In this document: one piece after another, positions 9,909 through 19,764 of the stretch | Layout: the number at the start of each line of letters is the position of its first letter | Numbering within the stretch: position 1 is the stretch's first letter | Assembly (NCBI GenBank): GCA_963575745.1 | Contig: CAUYUJ010009511.1 | Coordinates: 1 to 30,000 of the forward strand | DNA length: 30,000 nt | Source of the DNA: Prorocentrum cordatum | Taxonomy: Eukaryota; Sar; Dinophyceae; Prorocentrales; Prorocentraceae | Direction of reading: 5' to 3' | Translations under genes and position numbers: made by a program | The notes under the pieces: model-generated | What the model was told of the DNA's origin: nothing | Database searches by the model: none | Seen by the model: the letters and a program-made list of their open reading frames with translations, nothing else

Positions 9909-10099
9909 AGACCCGCTCGCTCTGTGAAGAAAAAAGAAACACGACGGAGGGGGTTTCGCGATCTTCGGCCTCCGGGAGACCCTTACCTGGTCCCGGGACC
10001 TTCGAAAAACGAGTCGGAATGAAAAGCCGCTCCCGGGGAAGGGGCCCAGACTTCTGGGAGTCGACGTCGTGAAGGAATCACGACGTCGGGGGTCTGGGG
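9909..10099 (+). repeat. Dispersed repeat family 2, copy 1
   Basis: It begins near GTGAAGAAAAAAG ... CACGACGGAGG. The family body follows: GGCCTCCGGG, CGAAAAACG, GAAAAGCCG, CCCGGGGAAGGGG, then GACTTCTGGGAGTCGACG. It ends with a tail ACGACGTCGGGGGTCTGGG that is shared with the copy at 25141-25344. Family members also occur near 24760, 26394 and 28975. Confidence 0.75.
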
Positions 10100-10246
10100 A
10101 GGAGGGGGGAGGGCACAGTTACTCTGCGCCCTTCCGGGCCCTCTGCAGCTCTTCCACTTTAAGCCCCTCCTTTACCGCACGGGCATGCTGCCGCCTAGTT
10201 CTCCATCGTTCGCCATTCTGGCCGAGTCGGCCTTTGTTTTGCACCC
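10100..10246. other. Short unique stretch
   Basis: No gene is recognised. It may contain the 5' part of the short repeat that ends at 10300. Confidence 0.35.
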
Positions 10247-10300
10247 GAGGAACGATACAGCCTCGATGCTCAACTCCGCCCAGCGCAACAAAAAAAAAGA
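10247..10300 (+). repeat. Short dispersed repeat with A-rich 3' end, copy 1
   Basis: GGAACGATACAGCCTCGATG, CTCAACTCCGCCCAG, then a run of A. It closely matches 11913-11968 and, like that copy, runs straight into a GGA array. An A-rich 3' end is compatible with a SINE-like retroposed sequence, but only about 55 bases are clearly shared. Confidence 0.5.
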
Positions 10301-11815
10301 GAGCGGGACGAGGGGGGGGAGGGAGGAGCGGGGACAAAGGAGGAGAGAGGAGGGGAGGAGGGGAAGAGGGGGGATGGCAGGAGGGGGAGGAGAAGGAGGG
10401 ACGAAAGGGGGGGAGAAGGGGAGGAGGAGGGGAGGAGGAGGAGGAGGAGGAGAGGAGGAGGAGGAGGAGGAGGCGGAGGATGAGGAGGAGGAGGAGGAGG
10501 AGGAGGGGGAGGCGGAGGAGGAGGAGGAGGAGGAGGCAGGAGAAGGAGGAGGAGGAGGAAGGAGAGGGAGGAGGAGGAGGAGGTGGGGGGGAGGTTAAGA
10601 AGGGGAGGAGGGGATGGGGCCGGAGGGAGGGGAGGAGGAGGTGAGGGACGAAGGGGGACGCCGGAGGGAGGAGGCCAGCGCAACAGGGGGAGGCGGGCCC
10701 CGCCCAGACGTGCCGCGGGGCCCGCGGGAGGATGCCGAAGCTGCCCCGCACGTCGGAGGGCAGCAGGGCGGCGGAAGAAGCTGGGAGGTACGAGGAGGAG
10801 GAGGAGGAGGAGGAGGAGGAGGAAGAGGAGGAGGAGGAGGAGGAGGAGGAGAAGGAGGAGGAAGCGGGGGATGAGGAGGAGGAGAAGGAGGAGGAGCAGG
10901 ATAAAGCGGAAGAGGAGGAAGAGGAAGAAGAAGAGGCGGAGAAGGCCGAGGAGAAGCAGGAGGAGGAAGAAGAGAAGGAGGAGGAGGAAGAGAAAGAAGA
11001 GGAGTTAGAGGAGGAGGAACAGGAGGAGGAGAAGGAGGAGGAGGGGACCGAAGAGGTTGAGGCCGAGCAGGAGCAGGGAAGGAAGAGAAGGAGGAAGAGG
11101 CCGAAAAACAGGGGGAAGGGCCGAGGCGGAGCAGGAGGAGGAGCACGAGGAGGAGGAGGAAGACAAGGAGGAGGAGGAGAAGGAGGAGGAGAAGAACGAA
11201 GAGGCCGAGAAACAAGGGGAGGAGGCCGAGGGAGGAGGAGGAGAAGGAGGAGAACAGAAGAAGAAGGAGCAGGAGGAGGAGGCGGAGGAAGGAGGCGGAG
11301 GAGGAGAAGAAGAAGAAGACGAGGGGGTATGAGGAGAGAAAGAGAAAGGAGGAGGAGAAAGGAGGAGGAGGAGAAGAGGAGAAAGAGGAGGAGGAGGAGG
11401 AGGAGGAGGAGGAGGAGGAGGAGGGAGGCGGAGGAGGAGGGGTCCGAGTAGGTGGGGAGGAGGAGAGGAGGAGGACGAGGAGGAGAGGAGGCGGAGGAGG
11501 AGGCGGAGGAGGAGGAGGAGGAGGAGGAGGAGGAAAGGAGGGCGAGGAGGAGGAGGAGGAGGAGGGACGAGGAGAAGGAGGAGGACGAGGAGGAGGAGGA
11601 GGAGAGACGTAGGAGAAGGAAGAGGAGGAGGAGAAGGAGGAGGAGGAGGGGGAGAGGGAGGTGGAGGCCTAGGAGGAACAGGGGGAGAAGGAGGACGAGG
11701 AGGAGGAGGAGGAAGAGGAGAGGAGGCCGAGAAACAGGGGGAGGCCGAGGAGGAGCAGGAGGAGGAGGTGGAGGAGGTATGAGGACCAGGAGGAAGAAAA
11801 GGAGGAGGAGGAGGA
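10301..11815. repeat. 1.5-kb polypurine (GGA)n tract
   Basis: Almost pure purine on the plus strand for about 1.5 kb: GGA units with GAA, GCGGA and GGGG variants. The main interruption is a more mixed segment near 10660-10790. Long frames in all six phases (Glu, Arg, Gly, Pro, Ser or Leu runs) are composition artefacts. Confidence 0.95.
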
Positions 11816-11912
11816 TGAGCTTTGCCCCTCTCATGTCCGCACTGGCAGCAACCTGAATTTGTTACCGCATGCCTGAAAAGGCGCATCCTTCTCTTCGATC
11901 TCGGCTGCGCCA
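11816..11912. other. Unique spacer between purine arrays
   Basis: About 100 bases of mixed sequence that may be the upstream part of the short repeat at 11913. No gene is recognised. Confidence 0.35.
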
Positions 11913-11968
11913 CTGGAACGCTACAGCCACGACGATCAAGTTCGCCCAGATTCGCCCAACGAAAAAAT
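11913..11968 (+). repeat. Short dispersed repeat with A-rich 3' end, copy 2
   Basis: GGAACGCTACAGCCACGACG, ATCAAGTTCGCCCAG, ATTCGCCCAACGAAAAAA. It is homologous to 10247-10300 and likewise followed at once by a purine (GGA)n array. Confidence 0.5.
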
Positions 11969-12078
11969 GAGAAGGAAGAAGAGCAGGAGGAGACGGAGGA
12001 GGAGGGGGAGGAGGAGGAGGAGGAGGAGGAGGAAGAGGAGGAGGAGGAGGAGGAGGAGGAGGAGGAGGAGAAGAAGGA
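11969..12078. repeat. (GGA)n array
   Basis: Purine array of about 110 bp made of GGA and GAA units, starting directly after the A-run of the preceding short repeat. Confidence 0.95.
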
Positions 12079-12129
12079 GCAGCTGGCGTACTTCATCGTC
12101 GCGTTCCTGGCCGCGTTGACTGACCTCCC

Positions 12130-12350
12130 GAGGGCACCTCCGGGCCGGGGGCTCGAAATGTCCGCTCGGGTTCCCCAACTGGGCCCCCTCTTGGGGCCGT
12201 CTTTGTGCCCTCTTGGGCCGACTTGGGCGCCTCTTGGGCCGTCTTGGGGCCCTCTTAGGCCGTCTTGGGCGCCTTTTGGGGGCCTCGGGGGTCGTCTTGG
12301 CGATGTTGGGGGCCATGTGGGCCGTCTTTGGGCGTCGGAAATCCGAAAAG
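12130..12350. repeat. CTTGGGCCGT minisatellite
   Basis: Degenerate units of about 10-15 bp on the pattern CCTCTTGGGGCCGTCTTGGG. A related minisatellite in the opposite orientation lies at 19330-19580 (GGCCTCAAGACGGCCCAAAA). Confidence 0.8.
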
Positions 12351-12479
12351 CCAAGAAGGCAAACAATGTTCAAAAACCGAAGGAAAATCCATGGCTTCCA
12401 TCGGCCTCGGCTCTGCTCAAGTGGTTCATTTAGTTGTCTGGCTTCCCCATCGTGGTCCCCCCGTTTGCACCAGCCCTCG

Positions 12480-12810
12480 AAGGGTGATATCTGCGGAGAC
12501 CAGCTCCGGAAACGCGGATGTTCCGACTCCAGATCTGCCTCCAATTCCGACAGCCACTCCGGCAAGCTCCGACGCGGGCTTCGACGCCGGCCACGACTCC
12601 AGCTCGGACTCCTACGCCAGCGGCTGCTCCAAGATTAGCTCTGGCGTATGCGAGCTTCGCGGGAGACGCGGGTTCCGACGCCAGCTTCGACGCCAGTTCT
12701 GACCCCGGCTCCGGCGACCGTTGCAACACTTGCTCGGACAGTCGTGCCCGCCTCGATTGACACGCCAGCTCCGCGGCTTACTCCGACCCCGGCTAAGACT
12801 CCGGCATAGG
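12480..12810. repeat. CTCCGACGCCGG minisatellite
   Basis: Degenerate units of 12-15 bp around CTCCGACGCCGG / CTTCGACGCC / ACTCCAGCTC. Minus-strand translation gives an Ala-Gly-Val repeat, plus-strand gives Ser/Asp/Ala. Neither is recognised as a known protein. I treat it as a minisatellite. Confidence 0.65.
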
Positions 12811-13560
12811 ACTGCCTTACAAAACAGCCCCGACAGACACGTGAGCTCTGAATGATGCGCCGACAACGTCGGCAGACCTGGCGGAGGTCCCGCTTCACGT
12901 CCACACCATGATTTGAGGGTGGTTGTGCGAGTTCTATTTTCAAAGTTGGATTGTTCTTGAATTCGAACCCTCGGCGTCCATCGCCACTTTCGCTATGGTC
13001 GCCCCCGGCTTGCATGTCAGGCGACGGCCGTCAACACGAGCGCCCAACCAGCATGGTCGGCCGCCCCGCCTGGTTTCGGCCCCTTCGTCTTCGCACATCC
13101 TACTCTATCCTTCGTCAGCCACTTCCTCCCGGCTTCGTGTGCTGTCTGTCGGTCGGTCTTGTGCTGGGCACTGTAGCTCGGATTCCTTACCCCTTCCGTG
13201 TTAGGCTCGTGGACCCAGGGAGCCATCTGGCTGTGATCGTGTCTACGCCTGTTCCGTTCTCTTCGGGACGCCGCGGTACGACGCTCGCGGTGTCTCCTAT
13301 GATCGCCCAGCCCCTGGCTGGCTGCCACTCCGCGCCAGTCTTGCCCCCGTGGTTCGCCACGGCCGCCCGCCGCGCTCTGGCCCGGCGCGCCTGGCTGCTG
13401 CCGCCCGCCGGCTGCTCATCGACGAACTCTTCGGCGTCTGAACGCCCCTCTTTCCTCTCGTCGGCCTCCCCCCTCCCTCCTGGCACGCCAGCCAATTCGC
13501 TAGTTAGTGCCCCTACCTAGCTGTCACGCTGGTGCGGACTTCGCCGCCTCGACGCTGACG
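12811..13560. other. Unique GC-rich region with unrecognised open frames
   Basis: The least repetitive part of the first half. Two overlapping minus-strand frames (13187-13495 and 13017-13328) are open and of mixed composition, but I cannot assign either to a family. The phrase GTCTACGCCTGTTC occurs at about 13240 and again at 13568. A retroelement or host exon is possible; the sequence alone does not decide. Confidence 0.35.
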
Positions 13561-13589
13561 AAAAAAAGTCTACGCCTGTTCTCGCTCTC

Positions 13590-13593
13590 GGTC

Positions 13594-13633
<40 letters not shown>

Positions 13634-14010
13634 CTCTCCTTTCTGGCGTGCGCCTCGGCTCGCGAGGGCCCTGCGTGCGGGTGCCATCCATGGGGACAGT
13701 CTACGCACACGCGGGCGCAGGGCTGCGAAAAAGGGGGGGGAAGAGGAAGGAGGGACGAAGGGGCAGGAGGAGGAGGTGGAGGGAGGGAGGGACGGAGGAA
13801 AGGAGGCAGGGAGAGAGAGAGAGAGAGGGGGGGAGGCAGGGAGGGAGGGAGGGAGGCATCGGTGGAGCTGGGAAGAATGAAGAGGAGACGGAGGAGCAGC
13901 AGCAGCAGCAGCAGCAGAAAAAGGAAGGATGATGATGAGGAGGTGGAGGGGAAGGTGGCGGAGGAGGGAGCAGGGAGGGATACCGAAAAAGAAGGGAGGG
14001 GGGAGCTGAA
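13590..14010. repeat. (CT)n followed by purine-rich GGA/GAGG tracts
   Basis: Positions 13596-13640 are a CT dinucleotide run. Positions 13730-14010 are purine-rich, with GGGAGGGAGG, a (GA)n run at 13810 and a short (GCA)n run near 13893-13915. Confidence 0.85.
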
Positions 14011-14194
14011 GGAGAGAGATGATGAAGACGCCAAGGGAGATGCGGACGGAAAAAGAAAGGGTGAGGACATTGGGCAGAAAAAGCAGGACAAGCAGGAGCG
14101 AAAGGAGGATTGCCTCTCGCGTGCGGGGCGCTGGTGGCTCCCAAGGCGCGGCGCAGTGACAGCTGACACTTGATGCCCATGTCTGCACCCTCCC

Positions 14195-14336
14195 ATGCGT
14201 CGCCTCCTCCTCCTCCTCCTTCTCCTCCTGGTCCTCCTCATCATCCTCCTCCTCCTGCTCCTGCTCCTCCTCCTCCTCTTCCTCCTCCTCCTCCTCTTCT
14301 TCCTCCTCCTCCTCGTCATCATCACCATCATCATCC

Positions 14337-14388
<52 letters not shown>

Positions 14389-14579
14389 TATCATCATCAT
14401 CATTAGCAGCAGCATCACCATCTCCATTATCATGAACAGCCACATCAGCAGCAGCAGCAGCGACAGCATCATCATCAGCATCCTCATCATCATCATCATC
14501 ATCATCAGCAGCATCATCGTCATCATCATCAACAACAGCATCATCATCACCATCATCATCATCATCATCATCATCATCC

Positions 14580-14623
<44 letters not shown>

Positions 14624-14830
14624 GTCGTCATCATCATCCCCGCCATCGTCGTCATCATCCACCTATCGCATCATCAGCAGCAGCAGCATCAGCATCATCA
14701 TCAGCAGCAGCATCGTCATCCTCCTCATCATCATCAGCAGCAGCATCAGCATCAGCATCACCATCACAGTCGTCGTCGTCGTCGGTGTCGTTGTCGTCGT
14801 CGTCGGAGTCGGCGTCGTCGTCGTCGTCGC
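14195..14830. repeat. TCC, CAT, CAG and TCG trinucleotide arrays
   Basis: A TCC array (14203-14320) passes into a CAT/TCA array (14320-14640), a mixed CAG/CAT segment (14660-14770), and a TCG array (14770-14830). A plus-strand frame of more than 300 codons crosses all of these and encodes Leu, Ile, His and Arg runs. It is not a gene. Confidence 0.95.
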
Positions 14831-14849
14831 CGCCGTCATTCTGCTCCAA

Positions 14850-14963
14850 ACACACCACCAACCACCCAACCCCCCACCCACCCACCCACTGCCCACGACC
14901 ACCCACCCCACCCCCACCTGAACCCACCACCACCATCACCACCATCACCATCACCAACACCAA

Positions 14964-14994
<31 letters not shown>

Positions 14995-15155
14995 GGGGGA
15001 GGAAGATGGAGAAGAGGTGGGGGAGAATGAGGAAGAGGAGGAGGGGGAGGAAGAGGAGGAGGAGAGGGGGAGGAGGGGGAGGAGGGGGAGGAGGAGGAGG
15101 AGGAGGAGGAGGAGGAGGAGGAGGGGGAGGAGGAGGAGGATGAGGAGGAACGGAA
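14850..15155. repeat. CCCAC-rich tract, (AC)n and (GGA)n array
   Basis: A CCCACC-rich cytosine/adenine tract at 14850-14965, then a short (AC)n at 14972-14992, then a purine GGA array at 15000-15150. Confidence 0.9.
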
Positions 15156-15680
15156 AGAAGGAGGACCGATACTGATATTCGCTCCTGGTCGGCCGTACCC
15201 CCCTGCCCCTCCCCCACTCCTGGGCCCGCAGAGCTCGGGCGGCTGGGCTGCCCTCACGAGCGGTCCTCGCCGGGCCGCACATCGACGGAGGCCGGGCGAG
15301 GCACTTCCAAGGAGGAGGAAGGAGGAAGGAGGAAGGAAGAAGGAGGAGGAAGGAGCGGGGGGCGCAGTGTATCTTTGTCGGTTCTATACGAAGTCGGTAA
15401 CCCTACTTGACTCGTAGAGCTTCCCTAAGAGCGAAACGACGAAGTTTAAGATTCATCTGAAAACGCTCGGAGGCGAGTTGGCTCGAAACATCTTCACGCA
15501 AGTAGAGACTCCCTGAGAGCAAAGTAGCAAAGCTTGGAAGAGAAGGGCCTCCAGAGGGTCGAGGCGCGTCCGGAGAAGCGACGCCTGCAGTCATGCGCTG
15601 CCCCGCACTGCTGTCCATTTCCTGTGCATGACCTTCTCCACTGACGGGGCACGTTCCAAGCTGCTACGGAGGGGAACGGA
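15156..15680. other. Mixed sequence with a short direct repeat; no gene recognised
   Basis: A short purine array lies at 15310-15360. Two related segments follow at about 15415-15455 (GTAGAGCTTCCCTAAGAGCG ... AAGTTT) and 15502-15540 (GTAGAGACTCCCTGAGAGCA ... AAGCTT). They look like a diverged direct repeat. No coding or RNA feature is supported. Confidence 0.45.
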
Positions 15681-15810
15681 AGAGGGAAGGGGGGGAGGGG
15701 GGGACAAGAGAGGGGGGAGGAACTAGGCAAGAGGGAGGACGGAGAAGGAGAAGGCAACACTCGGTTATCAAGAAGGAGGACAGGGGGGAGGGGGAGGAGG
15801 GAGGAGCGAA
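15680..15810. repeat. Purine-rich GGGGA tract
   Basis: GGGGGAGGGGGGG and GGAGGA runs with brief interruptions at about 15745-15775. No coding meaning. Confidence 0.85.
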
Positions 15811-15838
15811 CGACTCCACTGGGAGCGCCATCCTTCGA

Positions 15839-17290
15839 TCAACCGCGCCGCGGCCGCACCCCGCCCGCGAGGTCTGGCTGGAGCCTCAGGGCGCGACGGG
15901 TGGCAGCAACGGCCTCGTCTTGCGCGTGGTAAGTGGGAGGCACGGCGCCGACCTTCTCGTGGTGGTAGGCGCGGGTGGCAACCCCCATCCGCGCCACCGC
16001 GCTCGGAATCCCGTCCTCGACATCGAACTCGGCGTCCACGGGAGGCAGCCCGATGCGCACCAGCTATGACGCGCCCAGCTGGCCCCTCGGGAGGCTCAGC
16101 TGGTGCCAGAGTCGCGGGCAGGCCATGTGGTGCTTGCTCCGGAGGGCGTGCATCCTCGTCGAGGCCGCCCACCCGCCCACGAGCATCTTCAGGGCGGCCC
16201 AGACGCGCGCGGGCGGAAGCGTGGCGAGGTAGGTGCGCAGGCGAAGCCACCTAGCCTCCAGGTCGTCGGGGATGGCCTCCAGACTCAGCACGTCCATGGG
16301 CTCGGAGTCGTCGGTGTCCTTGCCCTCGTCCACCATGTCGTCCGGGACCTCCTGAGATAACTCAGAGTCGGCCACCCGCCGTCCGGCGACCCAGCGGCGG
16401 CGGGCACGGCGTTGGGCAGCTTCCTCACACCGACGCAGCGCCTGCTCGCGGATCCCGTGCTCATCAGTGCCCCTGCTGCCGAGCAGCCGCAGCTCCAGCA
16501 GGCGACGGCCGAGCATGCCGTTGCTCCGGGCCTGCCTGCACACCTCCTCGGCGATACGGCGCCGCTGCTGGAGGGAGTTGCACAGCGGGCGGAAGTCCCC
16601 CCTCAGCAGCACGCTGTCCATGGAGGAACCAACAATGACATAGACACAAGAACTCGGAGGTCCGAGCGGATTCCTCGGATCCGAGAAATCCGCGCAGACC
16701 TCCGAGTTTGAATGTTTATGTCATGGTTCGTTCCCCTAGTCCGGGTACGCGACGCATCAGGTCATCCGCTCGGCCTCGCCGCCGCCGTCGCGATCTTCGG
16801 GGAGCACGTCGGGGCCCAGCGTGCGGCCCGTGCACCGGCGCGGCGGAGGAGGCAGTCTTGAACAGTTTCCAGGCGCCTGCGGATGGCGAAGTGCGTCGCG
16901 CCGCGGCGGAGGGGATCCTGCAAGGCGAGGGGGCAAGCCTTCTGCAGCGCGCGCTGCACCCTGGAATGGCCCGTCTCGTTCTCGTGGCTGCTCAGGGTGG
17001 CCGTCGCGCCTTAGCGGGCGGCAAACCTGCGGGCGGCAAGAAGGGCGCCGCGCGCACGAGGAAAGGAGCTCGCGGTGAGAACAAGGTGCCTGAAGCGGGG
17101 GCCCTTCTCGGCCATGAAAAACGCGGAATCGTTGACGCCAACCAGGCACTGCACGATGGATGCCGAGCTCGGCGTAGGTGTCGGTGACGGCTTTGGCGGT
17201 GGCTTCAAACTTCGATGCAGCATCTTGAACTTGCGCGCACATGCCCAGGAAGTTTCCCGACAGCAAGTTTGGAGGCGGATGCGGCCCATG
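15839..17290 (-). pseudogene. Decayed minus-strand coding remnant, probably non-LTR retrotransposon C-terminal region
   Basis: Three successive minus-strand frames look coding. (i) About 17290-16762 includes CLVGVNDSAFFMAEKG and QKACPLALQDPLRRG, with an in-frame TAA near 17010. (ii) A frame from about 16770 reads RRVPGLGERT up to the inverted-repeat element. (iii) From 16621 it resumes with MDSVLLRGDFRPL, and runs through LVGGWAASTRMHAL, a TAG near 16063, and RMGVATRAYHHEK. The W-A-S-T-R-M-H phrase before a Cys-Pro-x-Leu-Trp and the later A-Y-H-H-E-K phrase resemble the region after the reverse transcriptase in dinoflagellate-type LINEs. That comparison is from memory. Stops, frame changes and an inserted element mark it as dead. 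It may be a different lineage from the 751 and 5787 fragments. Confidence 0.5.
16625..16734. mobile_element. Compact inverted-repeat (introner-like) element inside a decayed ORF
   Basis: An almost perfect palindrome of about 110 bp centred near 16680. The left arm starts GGAACCAACAATGACATAGA and contains AACTCGGAGGTCCGAGCGGA. The right arm on the other strand starts GGAACGAACCATGACATAAA and contains AACTCGGAGGTCTGCGCGGA. The core GGATTTCTCGGATC matches the family in the transporter introns. Bases CCATGACA and CCATGGACA lie at the two junctions. Removing the element would join ...GERTM to the downstream frame, so it may act, or once have acted, as an intron. Confidence 0.75.
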
Positions 17291-17825
17291 GATCAAGACC
17301 TCGCGTCTCTTCCCCTGACACAGCAATTCAGTGGGTCTGAGAAGGCCCGTGCCAGCCTCGAGAATGAATTGCGCGTGATACGAAGGCCAACCGTGGGCGA
17401 ACACGGAGGCAAGTGACAAGAAACTCAACCCCGTGGGCACGAGGAGGCCGCAAGCAGCTGTCCTTGGACTGAGGGGAGGCGGGAGGAGAAGGAGGAGAAA
17501 GGAGGACCAGTGTAAACCCAAGAGTCATCAACGATGTTGGAGTAAACCCTCCCTCCAAGCTCCCTCTGCATAGGCCCTACAACGGTTCATTTCCATTGAT
17601 GGAACTGCCTCGTTGGAAGACACTCTTTTGAAGACCCTGAAGCATGCCAAAACATTGTTCTCGGAATTCCAACGCCACGGATCTAACTGACTGTTGCGAT
17701 TTGACGATCCTGAATCGCGTCAAAACGCCATTCCCAGGATTTCAACACAAAGAACCAGCGTAACTGGCGCACCCGCATAATCCTGAATCCTTCCAGAACA
17801 CCCTTTCTGGTACGTTGATGATGGG
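17291..17825. other. Mostly unique sequence, no gene recognised
   Basis: Minus-strand frames around 17290-17520 are open but unrecognised and may be upstream parts of the neighbouring remnant. From 17560 the sequence is less GC-rich, with repeated short phrases such as ATCCTGAATC. No RNA gene is seen. Confidence 0.4.
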
Positions 17826-18480
17826 TACCCGTGAAACTCTTGCAATTTGTTTAAACGAATGTGCACCACGCTGAAGCGAGAGCCACATATTGAAAACGAA
17901 CCGCCCTCAATCCGTGAAACTCTTGCAGATGTTTAAAACAGATGTGCGCGGCGCTGGGGCGAGAGCCACGCTTTGAAAAACACTCGCCCTCAACCCGTAA
18001 AGTTATTGCAAATGTTTGAAACTCGGAAGCCGGGCAAGGGCTGCTAAATGCGTGGTTGCTAAAATCGGCCTCGGGGAAGTTGTCTTCGTCCTTCTGGGAA
18101 GAAGCCCGTTGACTGTTTCGCGTGCCGCGCCTCATTCCGAGAAGTTGTTCTTTCCTTCCTGCAGGGCCGTTTTAGCAGCCACGGTTTTAGCAGCCCTCGC
18201 CCAGGTTTCAAGAAACGAATGTGCGCCGCGCCAAAAAAGCGAGACCCACATTTTGAAAACGACCCGCCTTCAATCCGCGAAATCCTGGCAATTTATTACA
18301 AAGAATGCGCGCCGCGCTAAGGCGAGAGCCACATGTTCAAAAAAGGAGCCGCCCTCAATCCGTGAAACGCTTGCACTTCTTTAAAACGAATGCGCGCCGC
18401 GCTAAGGCGAGAGACACCATTTGAAAACGACCCGCCCTCCATCTGCGAAACTGTTGCCAATATTTCAGCTTCAGAATCAT
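17826..18480. repeat. Tandem repeat with unit of about 82-93 bp
   Basis: Units read GTGAAACTCTTGCA, TTTAAAACGAATGTGCGCCG, CGCTAAGGCGAGAGCCACAT, GAAAACGACCCGCCCTCAAT. The phrase GCGAGAGCCACA or its variants recurs near 17876, 17970, 18239, 18321 and 18404. The part between 18010 and 18200 is more diverged. No coding support. Confidence 0.85.
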
Positions 18481-18795
18481 GAGTGGTGATGAAGTCTCAA
18501 GCGAAACGCCCAGACCGCCGTAAAAACTGGCCTCGGGGTGCGACAAGGAGAAATTATTTATGAGGAGAAGGAATGGAGGAGGAGCAGGAGGGGAACGAAG
18601 CGGAGGAAGGGGAAGGCATCCGTTCAACAGCGTCACGACCCTGTGCAACCAGAGGCCGCCGGTGGGGGGGGGATGGACAGGAAGAGCTGGGCAGGCCAGG
18701 GCAAGGCACCTGACGGGCGAGGCCAGAGACAGGTCACGGGAGGGGGGAAGGGCGGCGCGGCAACAGGAGGAGCATAAGATATCCCCCGTCATCTT
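18481..18795. other. Purine-biased unique stretch
   Basis: GGA-rich on the plus strand and unremarkable otherwise. No gene recognised. Confidence 0.4.
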
Positions 18796-19110
18796 ACGTA
18801 CAGACACACACATTTATATATATACAGGGAAAAATATGTACATTGAAAAACATATACAGACAGACAGGCACACATGCATACACAGACACAAACACAGACA
18901 CAGACGCAGAAACAGACATTGACACAGACACAGGCACAGGCACACAATCAGACATCCACATACAAACTTCCGTACATACATACAGCTAGACCTACACACA
19001 GACCCAAGCAACTAGAAATTCAAACACAAGACACACACGCACACAAACACACATGCGTATACGTTTACATATACAACTACCTGTGCGCACACGTATGTGC
19101 ATCCACCACC
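18796..19110. repeat. Cryptic CA-rich simple repeat
   Basis: Imperfect ACACAG, ACATAC and ACACAA units over about 300 bp with short TATATA patches. A typical degenerate CA-rich simple sequence. Confidence 0.85.
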
Positions 19111-19325
19111 GTACCCTTAGGCGCGAGTTGGAGTGTCCACCAATAAAGGCTGCAAAGAGGTAGGCGTGCTGGTGGCCTTGCCTCTGCCGACGCCCCAGTG
19201 GCGCGAAGCCCCTAAGTAATGAAATAATCAGGCCGGGAGAGGCCGCCGCGGCCGCCGGGCAAAGCGTGGCCTCATCCCTTAAGCCTCGAGCCTCAAGCCT
19301 GAGGATTATTTGGAACTGGCCTGGA
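19111..19325. other. Unique stretch, nothing recognised
   Basis: It contains CTTAAGCCTCGAGCCTCAAG near 19277-19297. No coding or RNA feature is supported. Confidence 0.4.
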
Positions 19326-19329
19326 CCCC

Positions 19330-19580
19330 AAACCGCCAAATCTTCCGGGCCTTCCCACGTGCCTCCCAGGGCTCCCAGACTCTTCCAGCGCCATTTTCGG
19401 GCCCAAGAGGGCCCCAGGCCGAGAGCGCCCCAAGAGGCCCCCAGAACGGTCCGAGAGGGCCCCGGGTCGCCGAAAGATCGCTCCAAGACACCGAAGATGG
19501 CCTCAAGACGGCCCAAAACCCCCAAGACGCCCCAAGAGGCCTCCAAAAGACCTCCAAAGAGGGACCCAAAAGACAAGAAT
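19330..19580. repeat. GGCCTCCAAGACGCCCC minisatellite
   Basis: Degenerate units of about 11-15 bp built on AAGAGGCCCC / AAGACGGCCC. It resembles the reverse complement of the minisatellite at 12130-12350. Confidence 0.75.
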
Positions 19581-19629
19581 CATCGATTGCCTCTACGTTT
19601 GTGAAAGACACGGGTTGCGCACAGCATAG

Positions 19630-19760
19630 GTCGCACCACTTGGCGTGCACAACATAACTTATACAATTGCACATCATGTAGTGCACAACAGATACTGCAC
19701 CACAGAGATTGTTCCACAAAGATTGCACCACCTATATTGCACAAGATGTATGCTCTCGTC
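19630..19760. repeat. Short TTGCACCAC-type tandem repeat
   Basis: Related phrases ATTGCACATCATG, TACTGCACCACAGAGATTG, ATTGCACCACCTATATTGCA. A similar stretch recurs at 22525-22585, after the second copy of the higher-order repeat. Confidence 0.65.
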
Positions 19761-19764
19761 AAAA

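Noticed and set aside
10119-11834. Minus-strand open frame of 571 codons rich in Ser, Leu and Pro
   Set aside because: It is the complement of the 1.5-kb purine tract. Trinucleotide periodicity keeps the frames open without coding meaning.
12811-13560. Possible LTR or host exon in the unique GC-rich region
   Set aside because: No terminal repeats, primer-binding site or recognisable protein motif could be identified, so no specific call is made.
14195-15175. Plus-strand open frame of 326 codons with Ile/Leu runs suggesting membrane helices
   Set aside because: The hydrophobic runs come from TCC and CAT arrays read in one phase. Other phases give His or Ser runs of equal length.
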